Notes under the pieces: model-generated
Databases searched by the model: none
Told to the model about the DNA's origin: nothing
Seen by the model: the letters and a program-made list of their open reading frames with translations, nothing else
Origin: JACDAN01 sp035711385
Lineage (GTDB): Bacteria; Actinomycetota; Thermoleophilia; Gaiellales; Gaiellaceae
DNA: 51,074 nucleotides
NCBI GenBank assembly: GCA_035711385.1
Contig: DASTCG010000077.1
Location: 1 to 51,074 of the forward strand
Direction: 5' to 3'
Shown here: positions 40,434 through 48,375 of the stretch, piece by piece
Position numbering within the stretch: position 1 is the first letter of the stretch
Layout of the letters: every line of letters starts with the position of its first letter
Translations under genes and position numbers: made by a program

Positions 40434-41191
40434 TAGAAGCCGACGCGGAAGGCGGGCGAGAGGAAGCGCCAGGTCTCGCGCCAGTACACGATCGGAGCGG
40501 CGATCCCCGCCACCAGGATGCCGGCTGCGATGTCGAGCCAGAAGTGGTTGCCGGTCGCCATGACCGAGATCCAGACCCAGACCGGCCAGGCCAGCCAGAT
40601 CGCCTTGAGGAACCACGACCGCACGAGCGACGCCAGCACGATCCCGACGATGAGCGCGTCGGCCGAGTGGAGGCTCGGCATCGCCGCGTACGGGTTGGCC
40701 GCGAGCTGGATGACGCTGGAGCCGTGGTTCGGGGCGCCGAGCGACGCGAGCGTGTCGGCGAAGCCGAACTCCGGGAACATCCGAGGCGGGGCGGTGGGGA
40801 GAAGCACGTAGCCGAAGAGCCCGATGACGTTCGCGAGCATCAGCACGTTGCGGAACCGCGTGAAGGACTCGTGGCGGCGCAGGTAGACCCAGAGCAGCGC
40901 GAGCCCCACGACGGCGAACTGGGAGAGCCAGTAGGTCCACTGCATCGTGACGGCGAGGGAGTGCGACGACTGGGCCCAGCTCTGGAGCGAGATCTCCCAG
41001 AGGCCGGTCGCGCGGCGCTCGAAGTCGATGATCCCGCGTGCGTTGTGGAAGGCGGCCGCGTCGCTCCGGTCGGCGAGCCCGCGCGCGACCTGATAGGCCA
41101 GCACGAAGCCGAACCAGATGAGGATCTGGCGGAAGAGATCCAGCCACCCGCGGGGGAGCTGGCGGCTGACGGCTGCGGCGGCGCCGGTCAA
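40433..41191 (-). CDS. PAP2 superfamily membrane protein (inositolphosphotransferase/AUR1-like)
   Basis: 252 residues with about six membrane helices. The phosphatase motifs are PYAAMPSLHSADALIVG (C2, SLHS) and TGNHFWLDIAAGILV (C3, HFWLD), with LLPTAPPRMFPEFGF between helices, as in PAP2_3/AUR1-like enzymes. It could remove phosphate from phosphatidylinositol phosphate or transfer a phosphoinositol head group. It is the first gene of the inositol-lipid cluster and overlaps the PIP-synthase-like gene by one base. The start is probably TTG 41191, 7 nt after a TAAACT -10 box. Substrate is inferred from neighbours only. Confidence 0.82.
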   Translation of the reverse strand: MTGAAAAVSRQLPRGWLDLFRQILIWFGFVLAYQVARGLADRSDAAAFHNARGIIDFERRATGLWEISLQSWAQSSHSLAVTMQWTYWLSQFAVVGLALLWVYLRRHESFTRFRNVLMLANVIGLFGYVLLPTAPPRMFPEFGFADTLASLGAPNHGSSVIQLAANPYAAMPSLHSADALIVGIVLASLVRSWFLKAIWLAWPVWVWISVMATGNHFWLDIAAGILVAGIAAPIVYWRETWRFLSPAFRVGF

Positions 41192-41198
41192 ACGGTGA

Positions 41199-41204
41199 AG
41201 TTTA
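41199..41204 (-). promoter_or_regulatory. -10 box of the inositol-lipid operon (leaderless)
   Basis: TAAACT on the - strand, 7 nt before TTG 41191. The region also lies upstream of the divergent methyltransferase gene. Confidence 0.4.
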
Positions 41205-41239
41205 CTGTGGCGGGCGGAGGCTGCGAGGCACGTTTGGGC

Positions 41240-42055
41240 ATGACGGAGTTCTCAGAGCAGGCGATTCGGCAGAGCGGCTACCTGCGGGAAGGCTTCGCCG
41301 ATCACTACGACACGTATCGCCCGAGTCCGCCCGCGGTGCTGCTCGATGCCCTCACTCGCTATGCGGGTGGCGGGCCTCTCCACTGTGTCGTCGACCTCGG
41401 GAGCGGGACCGGGCTCTCGGCGAGGGCGTGGGCCGACCGGGCGAACGAGGTCGTCGGCGTCGAGCCGAACCCGGAGATGCGGAAGGTTGCCGAGCGCGAG
41501 ACGCTCCACCCGAACGTCCGCTACCTGGACGCGTACGCGGGCGACACCGGCCTCGGCGACGGATCCGTGGACCTCGTCACCTGCTCCCAGTCGTTCCACT
41601 GGATGGATCGCGAGCCGGTCCTCGCGGAATCGGCCCGCATCCTCCGGCCGGGCGGTCTCTTCGCCGCCTACGACTACGACTTCCCGGCGCTCGTCCATCC
41701 GGAGGTGGACGCGGCCTTCGTCGAGCATCGCCGGCAACGCGCCCGCTACCGGGACGAGCATCAGGTCGACGCCGGGTGGACGCGGGCGCCGAAGGCGACC
41801 CACCTGGACGCGATTCGCGACTCCGGTCTCTTCCTGTTCTCCCGCGAGTTCGTCGTGCACGACGAGCTCGAGACGGATGCGGACGAGCTCATCGGCTTCG
41901 CCCGGAGCCTCGGGCTCGTCCCGGAGCTCCTCGCGCTCGGAGTCTCCGCCGACGAGCTCGGGCTGACCATGCTCGAGGAGACGACCCGGCGGGTGCTGGG
42001 CGAGCAGCGCGCGCGAGCCGTGCTCGGCTACCGCGTTCGCCTCGGTGTCCGCTAG
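41240..42055 (+). CDS. Class I SAM-dependent methyltransferase
   Basis: 271 residues from ATG 41240. The SAM-binding motif I is VVDLGSGTGLSARAW (near 51), with GVEPNPEMRKVAE as motif II and the FHWMD block that is typical of Methyltransf_11 enzymes (CSQSFHWMDREPVLAESARILRPGG). Related proteins include yeast Tmt1-like trans-aconitate methyltransferases; the substrate here is not known. It diverges from the PAP2-like gene across about 48 bp and ends where a foldback element begins. No ribosome site is clear close to the ATG; GGAGG is about 20 nt away. Confidence 0.85.
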   Translation: MTEFSEQAIRQSGYLREGFADHYDTYRPSPPAVLLDALTRYAGGGPLHCVVDLGSGTGLSARAWADRANEVVGVEPNPEMRKVAERETLHPNVRYLDAYAGDTGLGDGSVDLVTCSQSFHWMDREPVLAESARILRPGGLFAAYDYDFPALVHPEVDAAFVEHRRQRARYRDEHQVDAGWTRAPKATHLDAIRDSGLFLFSREFVVHDELETDADELIGFARSLGLVPELLALGVSADELGLTMLEETTRRVLGEQRARAVLGYRVRLGVR

Positions 42056-42228
42056 GGCTAGTGCCCCTTCAGGCAATACACGCCGGCTTCTGACCCGCGA
42101 TCACGCGGCGCCAGAGCCGACCCTCCTCCTCAGCCAAGGCTGCCGAGCCTTGTCTCGTCGGAGTGCGCGCTCTGGCTTGGTGCTCGCGACCCAGAAACGG
42201 GGCAGCATTACCTGAAGGGGCACTAGCC
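42056..42228. repeat. 173-bp foldback (MITE-like) element with 18-bp perfect terminal inverted repeats
   Basis: GGCTAGTGCCCCTTCAGG (42056-42073) recurs as its exact complement at 42211-42228. Inside, further inverted pieces (CCAGAGC and GCTCTGG) lead to a central hairpin AAGGCT-GCCG-AGCCTT (42136-42151), so the whole unit is one long imperfect palindrome. It fills the gap between converging genes; the right arm includes the moaA stop codon. No ORF inside. Confidence 0.7.
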
Positions 42229-43212
42229 GCCGATCTGGGACATCGAGCGCGAGGCGCGCACGAACCCCGCGTCGCCGATCCGGTGCTTGAGCTCCTTGTG
42301 GCGCACCGCCCAGCGGACGAGATCGGCGAGCTCGTCGTCGCTCGCCCCGTCGCGAAGCGGCGCCTTCAGATCCCACTCGCGGCGCGAGAAGAGGCAAGTC
42401 CGAAGCTGGCCGTCCGCGGTCAGACGGATCCGGTCGCACGTGGAGCAGAACGGCTCGGACACCGGGCTCACGAAGCCGACCTCGCCGGCGCCGTCGGCGA
42501 ACCGGAAGCGCCGAGCGGTGGACGAGGCCTTCGCCGGAAGCTCCTCGAGCGGCCAGTGCTCCTCGATCAGAGCCCGGATCTCCGCTCCGGTGAGGACGTC
42601 GTCTCCGGCCCAGCGCTCCTCGGCGTCGAGCGGCATGAACTCGATGAAGCGGACGACGTACGGCTTTCGGCGCGCGAGCTCGGCGAGCGCCGGAACCTCC
42701 TCCTCGGTAAAGCCCCGGATGGCCACGCAGTTCACCTTGATCGGCCGCAGCTCCGAGTAGGCCTCCGCAGCCTCGAGCCCGGCGAGCACGCGGTCGAGCG
42801 CGTCGCGCCTCGTGATCTCCGCGAACCGAACGTGCGAGAGCGAGTCGAGCGACACATTGAGCCGCCGGAGGCCGGCGTCGACGAGCGGGCCGGCGAACCG
42901 GTCGAGCAGGACGCCGTTCGTCGTCAGCGAGAGATCCGTCACGCCCGGGATCTCCGAGAGGAGCGACACGAGCACCGGCAGGTCTCGGCGGACGAGCGGC
43001 TCGCCGCCCGTCAGCCGCACCTCCTCGACGCCCATCGAGGCGAGGATCCGGACGACGCGGGCGGTCTCCTCGAAGGTGAGGAGCTCGTCGCGGCCCAGCC
43101 ACTCGAGGCCCTCGGCCGGCATGCAGTACCGGCACCGGAAGTTGCACTTGTCCGTGACGGACACGCGCACGCTCTTGATCTCCCGCCCCCAGCCGTCGGT
43201 GAGCGACGTCAT
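42223..43212 (-). CDS. moaA: GTP 3',8-cyclase (molybdenum cofactor synthesis)
   Basis: 329 residues. The radical-SAM motif C-x3-C-x2-C is CNFRCRYC (near residue 25), the GGEP motif is RLTGGEPLVRRDL, and the C-terminal [4Fe-4S] ligands are CSTCDRIRL...RTCLF. MoaA converts GTP to the 3',8-cyclo intermediate with MoaC, the first step of molybdopterin synthesis. No other moa or moe gene lies in the window. ATG 43212 is 7 nt after a TAGGCT -10 box, so it is probably leaderless. The stop codon lies in the right arm of the foldback element. Confidence 0.94.
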   Translation of the reverse strand: MTSLTDGWGREIKSVRVSVTDKCNFRCRYCMPAEGLEWLGRDELLTFEETARVVRILASMGVEEVRLTGGEPLVRRDLPVLVSLLSEIPGVTDLSLTTNGVLLDRFAGPLVDAGLRRLNVSLDSLSHVRFAEITRRDALDRVLAGLEAAEAYSELRPIKVNCVAIRGFTEEEVPALAELARRKPYVVRFIEFMPLDAEERWAGDDVLTGAEIRALIEEHWPLEELPAKASSTARRFRFADGAGEVGFVSPVSEPFCSTCDRIRLTADGQLRTCLFSRREWDLKAPLRDGASDDELADLVRWAVRHKELKHRIGDAGFVRASRSMSQIGG

Positions 43213-43219
43213 ACGCCAG

Positions 43220-43225
43220 AGCCTA
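43220..43225 (-). promoter_or_regulatory. -10 box of moaA (leaderless)
   Basis: TAGGCT on the - strand, 7 nt before ATG 43212. Confidence 0.5.
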
Positions 43226-43328
43226 GCCCTTGGTCTCAGGGTGGCTCGTCGAGAAGGGGGAGGTCCGGACGGCACCGACCCGGGCCGGCGAGGGCCGCTC
43301 GCCACCGCGCTCGCCGTCTCCCGAGCTT

Positions 43329-43366
43329 GTAACAGAGTGTTACTTGGCCTCGCCGGGCCCTAGGAT
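43329..43366 (+). promoter_or_regulatory. Operator palindrome and promoter of the EamA transporter gene
   Basis: GTAACA-GAG-TGTTAC (43329-43343) is a perfect inverted repeat. Its right arm TGTTAC (43338-43343) sits at the -35 position, 17 nt before the -10 box TAGGAT (43361-43366), which is 7 nt before GTG 43374. The layout fits a dimeric repressor that blocks the -35 element. Confidence 0.55.
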
Positions 43367-43373
43367 GAGCTGC

Positions 43374-44264
43374 GTGGCGACCGCCGCCCTGATCCTGGTC
43401 ACGGCGGTCTGGGGGATCACGTTCGTCCAGGTCAAGGACGCGATTGCGCTCTATCCGCTGCTCGCGTTCCTCGCCGTCCGCTACCTGATCGCCACGGCAT
43501 CGCTCGCGCCGGTCGCTCTGCTGCGGATCCGGGGGCTCGGACGGGACGGAATCGTCGCGGGCAGCGTCCTCGGCGCCCTGATCGCGCTCGGCATCGGTCT
43601 CCAGACCGCCGGCCTCGAGCGCACGACGGTCACCAGCACCGGCTTCATCACCGGCCTCTACGTGCTCTTCACACCCCTGATCGCCCTCGCGCTCTTCCGG
43701 ACGCCGATTCCGAGAGAGCTCTGGCTCGCCGTGGCGCTTGCCCTCGTCGGGCTCGCGCTCCTCTCGGGCGTTCCCTCAGGGTCGTCGACCGGAGACCTGC
43801 TCGTCCTCTTGAGCGCCGTCGCCCAGGCGTTCCAGATCGTCATGGTCGAGCGCTATGCGAACCGCTTCGACGTCTTCGCCCTGACCTGGGTCGAGGTCGC
43901 GAGCGCCGCAGCCGTCTTCCTCGCCGTCGCCGTCGCCGCCGGGGATCTCTCGGTTCCGAGCGGGGGGACGGTCTGGGCGGCACTGCTCGTCACCGGGGTC
44001 TTCGCCGTCGCGTTCGCGCTGCTCGTCCAGATCTGGGCGCAGCGGCGCGTCAGCGCCACGCGGATCGCCGTGATCTTCTCCCTCGAGACGGTGTTCGCGG
44101 GGCTCTTCGGCTACCTGCTCGCCGGCGACCGCCTCGGCCCCGTCGGCCTGGCCGGCTGCGCCGTGATCTTCCTCGGGATCCTGATCGCGGAGCCCGCTGC
44201 GGCGGCGACCCTCAGACGCTTGGTCCGACGCCCCGCGCCCGAGCCCGCGCCTCCACTTCCCTGA
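43374..44264 (+). CDS. EamA/DMT family transporter
   Basis: About 296 residues with ten hydrophobic helices in two EamA repeats. The first opens LILVTAVWGITFVQVKDAI and has ALIALGIGLQTAGLERTTVTSTGFITGLYVLFTPLIA; the second ends VSATRIAVIFSLETVFAGLFGYLLAGDRLG...GCAVIFLGILIAE. DMT proteins mostly export amino acids or other metabolites. GTG 43374 is preferred because it lies 7 nt after a TAGGAT box; ATG 43365 overlaps that box but is possible. The operator palindrome upstream suggests a regulator not present in the window. The 3' end overlaps grpB-like gene by 53 nt, on opposite strands. Confidence 0.87.
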   Translation: MATAALILVTAVWGITFVQVKDAIALYPLLAFLAVRYLIATASLAPVALLRIRGLGRDGIVAGSVLGALIALGIGLQTAGLERTTVTSTGFITGLYVLFTPLIALALFRTPIPRELWLAVALALVGLALLSGVPSGSSTGDLLVLLSAVAQAFQIVMVERYANRFDVFALTWVEVASAAAVFLAVAVAAGDLSVPSGGTVWAALLVTGVFAVAFALLVQIWAQRRVSATRIAVIFSLETVFAGLFGYLLAGDRLGPVGLAGCAVIFLGILIAEPAAAATLRRLVRRPAPEPAPPLP

Positions 44265-44736
44265 TGAAGGGTGTCTTCAGCTCCGTGTAGGCGTCGCGCG
44301 AGTGGCCCTCCGCGGCCAGCCTTCGCTTGAAGGCGTCATACCGCCGGCGCTCCTCGGCATCCTCCCGCAACGCGTCCCGGAAGGTGAGCTGGCGCTCCCA
44401 GTGCTCGCCGCCGTACGCGACGACGTGGACGTGATGGGTTCGAGGGTGCTTCCGGAAGAAGAGCCGGCCGGGACGGCCATACTCGCCGAGGTACTCGTAC
44501 CCGAGCGCCTCCATCGCCGCGAACTGCTCGTCGGAGAGCTCGAGCTCGCGCAGACCGACGAGCACGTCCACGATCGGCTTGGCGCAAAGCTCCGGCACCG
44601 ACGTCGAGCCGATGTGCTCGATCCCGACCGCCTGCCCGTCGAAGACCCCGGCGAGGACTGCGCGCTCCTGGTCGAAGAGCGCGGCCCACGACGGATCGTG
44701 CTCGACGAGCTCTACGAGGTCAGAAGGTCCACTCAC
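44212..44736 (-). CDS. GrpB family protein (UPF0157, nucleotidyltransferase fold)
   Basis: 174 residues. The family signature is seen in the order VELVEHDPSWAALFDQERAVL, IEHIGSTSVPELCAKPIVDVLVGL (GS-x-S-V and D-x-D of the nucleotidyltransferase fold) and THHVHVVAYGGEHWERQLTFRDALRED. Some members are linked to dephospho-CoA or bacitracin-related loci, but the reaction is not established. GTG 44736 overlaps the end of the aminopeptidase gene by 17 nt, so they are probably one unit. The C-terminal end runs 53 nt into the opposite-strand EamA gene, which is a long overlap. Confidence 0.88.
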   Translation of the reverse strand: MSGPSDLVELVEHDPSWAALFDQERAVLAGVFDGQAVGIEHIGSTSVPELCAKPIVDVLVGLRELELSDEQFAAMEALGYEYLGEYGRPGRLFFRKHPRTHHVHVVAYGGEHWERQLTFRDALREDAEERRRYDAFKRRLAAEGHSRDAYTELKTPFIREVEARARARGVGPSV

Positions 44737-45829
44737 CGTTCTGCTGCACGACCTCGCCGTCGCACTCGATGCGCCCGCCGTTTCGCAGGTCCTTGACCAT
44801 GTCCCAGTGCACGGCGCTGATGTTCTTGCCGCCGATGGTGGGCAAGCCGGCGCCGACCGCGAGGTGGATCGTCCCGTACATCTTCTCGTCGAACAGCGTG
44901 TTCTTCATGTAGCGCTGGATTCCGGGGTTGCACCCGATCCCGTACTCACCGAGGATCCGCGCGCCCTCGTCCCGGTCGAGCTTCGCGAGCAACGCCTCCT
45001 CGTTGGCCGTGGCCGAGGCCTCGACCACCTTGCCGCTCTCGTAGCGCATCCGGACGCCCTCCACGAGGTCCGGCTCCTGGTACGCCGGGTATTCGAGGAA
45101 GCTGACGACGCCCGCGGTCGAGTCCTCGACCGGGCTGTAGAAGACCTCGCCGCCGGGCATGTTCGCGTGGCCGTCGTCGACCTCGCCCTCGCGGCCGACC
45201 AGGCTGAAGCGGAGGTCGGTCTCGGCGCCCACGATCCTGACCTCATCGGCGCGGTCGAAGCGATCCTTGATCCGCTTCATCTTCTCGCCCTCGGCGTCCC
45301 AGTCGAGGAGCACCGCGCCGTAGAGGAACTCCTCGAAGGCCTCGTTCGTCATCCCGGCTTCCTGCGCGAGGGCGGGGCAGGGGAACCGGCAGGTCACCCA
45401 CGGGATCTCCATCCGCAGGCGGCGCTGGAGGAACTTGGCGTGCGCCTTGTTGATCGCCTCTCGCTTCTCGGTTGGCACGTCCGCGCCTGCCCGCGGGTTC
45501 TCGGGCGCGCCGAGCAGCATCCAGGCGTCGACGTTGTCCCAGACGTGCTGGTCGACGGGCGCGACCTTCGCGACGGTGTCGAGCGGCGCCTCCTGGCCCC
45601 AGGTCCAGACGAACGGGAGCTGCTCCAACGCATAGCTGAAGCGGACGACGGGGTAGGCCCCGCGCCGGCCGATCAGGCGGACGACCTCCTCGAGCAGCGG
45701 CCGCGCCGCCGGCTGCGAGAGGACCATCACCTGCCAACCGGGCTGGACGTCGATCGAGCGCTCGACGAGCAGTCGTGCGTAGTCCTGGACGCGGAGATCG
45801 GCCACGGGCGGGAGCGGAGGATAGCGCAC
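44720..45829 (-). CDS. M29 family aminopeptidase (AmpS-like)
   Basis: About 369 residues. The M29 fold is indicated by YARLLVERSIDVQPGWQVMV near the N-terminus and by the C-terminal metal-site segments EYGIGCNPGIQRYMKNTLFDEKMYGTIHLAVG and SAVHWDMVKDLRNGG. These enzymes use two metal ions (often Co, Zn or Mn) to remove N-terminal residues of peptides in the cytoplasm. GTG 45829 is a reasonable start; GTG 45805, which gives the usual M29 beginning VADLRVQDYARLL, is equally likely. It diverges from dnaK across 71 bp. Confidence 0.87.
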   Translation of the reverse strand: MRYPPLPPVADLRVQDYARLLVERSIDVQPGWQVMVLSQPAARPLLEEVVRLIGRRGAYPVVRFSYALEQLPFVWTWGQEAPLDTVAKVAPVDQHVWDNVDAWMLLGAPENPRAGADVPTEKREAINKAHAKFLQRRLRMEIPWVTCRFPCPALAQEAGMTNEAFEEFLYGAVLLDWDAEGEKMKRIKDRFDRADEVRIVGAETDLRFSLVGREGEVDDGHANMPGGEVFYSPVEDSTAGVVSFLEYPAYQEPDLVEGVRMRYESGKVVEASATANEEALLAKLDRDEGARILGEYGIGCNPGIQRYMKNTLFDEKMYGTIHLAVGAGLPTIGGKNISAVHWDMVKDLRNGGRIECDGEVVQQNGEWTF

Positions 45830-45840
45830 GAGAAACCTGC

Positions 45841-45846
45841 TACTAT
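45841..45846 (+). promoter_or_regulatory. Candidate -10 box of the dnaK operon
   Basis: TACTAT, about 55 nt before the dnaK ATG, with no good -35 box 17 nt upstream. No HspR (CTTGAGT-N7-ACTCAAG) or CIRCE site was seen in 45830-45900. Confidence 0.3.
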
Positions 45847-45900
45847 CCCGCTCAGATTTCTTCATCTGGAAGCACGTAATCCCACGGAGGGACTGACGCA

Positions 45901-47814
45901 ATGGCAAAGACGATCGGCATCGATCTTGGCACGACCAACTCATGCATGGCGGTCCTGGAGGGCGGCGAGCCGACCGTCATCCCGAACGCCGAGGGCGGTC
46001 GCACGACGCCGTCCGTCGTCGCGTTCACGGGCGACGGCGAGCGCCTCGTCGGCCCGCCGGCCAAGCGCCAGCAGGTCACGAACCCGCAGAACACGATCTT
46101 CTCGATCAAGCGCTTCATGGGGCGCAAGCACGACGAGGTCTCGGAGGAGATGACCATCGTCCCGTACGAGGTCGTCAAGGGCCAGAACGGCGACGTTCGC
46201 GTGAAGGCCGGCGGCAAGGAGTACCCGCCGCCGGAGATCTCCGCGATGATCCTCCAGAAGCTGAAGGCCGACGCCGAGGCGTATCTCGGCGAGACGGTCA
46301 CGGACGCCGTGGTCACCGTCCCGGCCTACTTCAACAACGCGCAGCGCGAGGCGACGAAGGACGCCGGCAAGATCGCCGGCCTCAACGTCCTCCGGATCAT
46401 CAACGAGCCGACGGCGGCCGCGCTCGCCTACGGGCTCGAGAAGGAAGAGGAGGAGACCGTTCTCGTCTTCGACCTCGGCGGCGGGACGTTCGACGTCTCC
46501 GTGCTCGAGCTCGCGGAGGGCTTCTTCCAGGTCAAGTCGACCGCCGGTGACAACCATCTCGGCGGCGACAACTTCGACAAGGCGCTCGTCGACTGGATGG
46601 TCGCCGAGTTCAAGAAGGACCAGGGGATCGACCTCGCGGCGGACAAGATGGCGCTCCAGCGCCTCTACGAGGCCGCGGAGAAGGCGAAGATCGAGCTGTC
46701 GTCCACGATGACGACACAGATCAACCTCCCGTTCATCACCGCGACGCAGGAGGGCCCGAAGCACCTCGACCTCCAGCTCACGCGCGCGAAGCTGAACGAG
46801 CTGACCGCGGACCTCCTCGAACGGACCGTCGGCCCGACGAAGCAGGCCCTCGCCGACGCCGGTCTCGAGGCGAAGGACATCAAGGACGTGATCCTCGTGG
46901 GCGGCATGACCCGCATGCCGGCGGTCGTCGAGAAGGTCAAGGAGCTGACGGGCAAGGACCCGCACAAGGGCGTGAACCCGGACGAGGTCGTCGCCGTCGG
47001 CGCGGCCATCCAGGGCGGCGTCCTCAAGGGCGAGGTCAAGGACATTCTGCTGCTGGACGTGACCCCGCTCTCGCTCGGCATCGAGACGAAGGGCGGCGTC
47101 TTCACGCGGCTGATCGAGCGCAACACGACGATTCCGACACGCAAGGCCGAGACCTTCACGACGGCCGAGGACAACCAGCCCTCGGTGGAGGTGCACGTCC
47201 TCCAAGGCGAGTCGGAGATGGCGCTCTACAACAAGACGCTCGGCAAGTTCCAGCTCGTCGGCATCCCGCCGGCGATGCGGGGGATGCCGCAGATCGAGGT
47301 CGCCTTCGACATCGACGCGAACGGCATCATCAACGTGTCGGCCAAGGACCTCGGCACCGGCAACGAGCAGCAGGTCCGGATCGAGGGCGGCTCCGGCCTC
47401 AAGGAGGATGAGGTCCAGCAGATGATCCGCGACGCGGAGGCGCACGCCGAGGAGGCGCACAGGCTCCGCGAGCTGGCGGACGCCCGGAACATGGCCGAGT
47501 CGCTCGCGTACCAGACCGAGCGCACGCTCAAGGACCACCGCGACAAGCTCGAGGAGGCCGACGCCTCGACGATCGAGGGTCGGATCATGGAGCTTCGCGG
47601 CGTGCTCGAGAGCGAGGACGTCGGTGAGATCCGTGCGAAGACCGAGGCGCTCCAGGAGGCCTCGCAGAAGCTCGCCGAGGCCGTCTACGCCCAGGCGACG
47701 GCCCAGCAGGCGTCGTCGGCCTCCGGCGGCGACGGCGGCGGCGCCTCCGACGACGAGGTCGTCGAGGAAGGCGACTACGAGGTCATCGACGAGGAGGAGG
47801 CGAAGACCTCGTAA
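45901..47814 (+). CDS. dnaK: Molecular chaperone DnaK (Hsp70)
   Basis: 637 residues, complete. The ATPase domain has the phosphate-binding IGIDLGTTNSC, the connect and adenosine motifs VLVFDLGGGTFDVSVLEL and VGGMTRMPAV, then the interdomain linker (DILLLDVTPLSLGIETKGG), the beta-sandwich substrate domain, and an acidic Gly/Glu tail (GGDGGGASDDEVVEEG). It folds and protects proteins with DnaJ and GrpE, both encoded next. The ATG has a strong GGAGGGACT site. Its stop shares one base with the grpE ATG (TAATG), and the five genes dnaK-grpE-dnaJ-hspR-clpB read as one operon. Confidence 0.98.
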   Translation: MAKTIGIDLGTTNSCMAVLEGGEPTVIPNAEGGRTTPSVVAFTGDGERLVGPPAKRQQVTNPQNTIFSIKRFMGRKHDEVSEEMTIVPYEVVKGQNGDVRVKAGGKEYPPPEISAMILQKLKADAEAYLGETVTDAVVTVPAYFNNAQREATKDAGKIAGLNVLRIINEPTAAALAYGLEKEEEETVLVFDLGGGTFDVSVLELAEGFFQVKSTAGDNHLGGDNFDKALVDWMVAEFKKDQGIDLAADKMALQRLYEAAEKAKIELSSTMTTQINLPFITATQEGPKHLDLQLTRAKLNELTADLLERTVGPTKQALADAGLEAKDIKDVILVGGMTRMPAVVEKVKELTGKDPHKGVNPDEVVAVGAAIQGGVLKGEVKDILLLDVTPLSLGIETKGGVFTRLIERNTTIPTRKAETFTTAEDNQPSVEVHVLQGESEMALYNKTLGKFQLVGIPPAMRGMPQIEVAFDIDANGIINVSAKDLGTGNEQQVRIEGGSGLKEDEVQQMIRDAEAHAEEAHRLRELADARNMAESLAYQTERTLKDHRDKLEEADASTIEGRIMELRGVLESEDVGEIRAKTEALQEASQKLAEAVYAQATAQQASSASGGDGGGASDDEVVEEGDYEVIDEEEAKTS

Positions 47815-48374
47815 TGGCCGACAAGCCGGAGGCGAAGCCCGCCCGCGACAGCGGACACGTGGAAGGGGTCCGGGGGAACCGGGAGGTTCCCCCTGCGCCA
47901 GACGCCGAGGCCGACCAGCTCGAGGCGCTTCGGCAGGAGCGGAACGAGCTCGTGGACACGCTCCAGCGCGTCCAGGCCGAGTTCGACAACTACCGTAAGC
48001 GGACGGCGCGCGACCAGCAGAGCCTGGTCGCGCGCGCCCACGAGCGGCTCGCGAAGGAGCTCCTGCCGGTGCTCGACGACCTCGAGCGGGCGCTCGAGGC
48101 GGCCGAGGCGCACGAGGAGGCGAAGCTCGAGGAGGGAGTCGCGCTCGTGGCCCGGTCGCTCGCGGACGTTCTCCGCAAGGAGGGGCTCGAGGAGGTCCCG
48201 ACCGACGGGCGGTTCGACCCGCATGTGCACGAGGCGCTGCTCACCCAGCCGTCGTCCGAAGACGAGGGCACGGTGATCGAGGTGCTGCAGAAGGGCTACC
48301 GGCTCGGGGATCGGGTCCTGAGGCCGGCAAGAGTGGTGGTTGCCGCGCCGAAGGCGCCGGTCCAGGACGCGTAG
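47814..48374 (+). CDS. grpE: GrpE nucleotide exchange factor
   Basis: 186 residues. A disordered, charged N-terminus is followed by a coiled-coil (LEALRQERNELVDTLQRVQAEFDNYRKRTARDQQ, about residues 40-75) and the beta-domain ending VIEVLQKGYRLGDRVLRPARVVVAAP, the family signature. GrpE releases ADP from DnaK and acts as a thermosensor in many bacteria. The ATG overlaps the dnaK stop by one base, and the stop is just before the dnaJ GTG. No unusual residues are seen. Confidence 0.96.
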   Translation: MADKPEAKPARDSGHVEGVRGNREVPPAPDAEADQLEALRQERNELVDTLQRVQAEFDNYRKRTARDQQSLVARAHERLAKELLPVLDDLERALEAAEAHEEAKLEEGVALVARSLADVLRKEGLEEVPTDGRFDPHVHEALLTQPSSEDEGTVIEVLQKGYRLGDRVLRPARVVVAAPKAPVQDA

Positions 48375-48375
48375 C

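Noticed and set aside
45830..45900. HspR inverted repeat (CTTGAGT-N7-ACTCAAG) before dnaK
   Set aside because: Expected from the operon, but no such repeat was seen; only a weak -10 (TACTAT) was noted.
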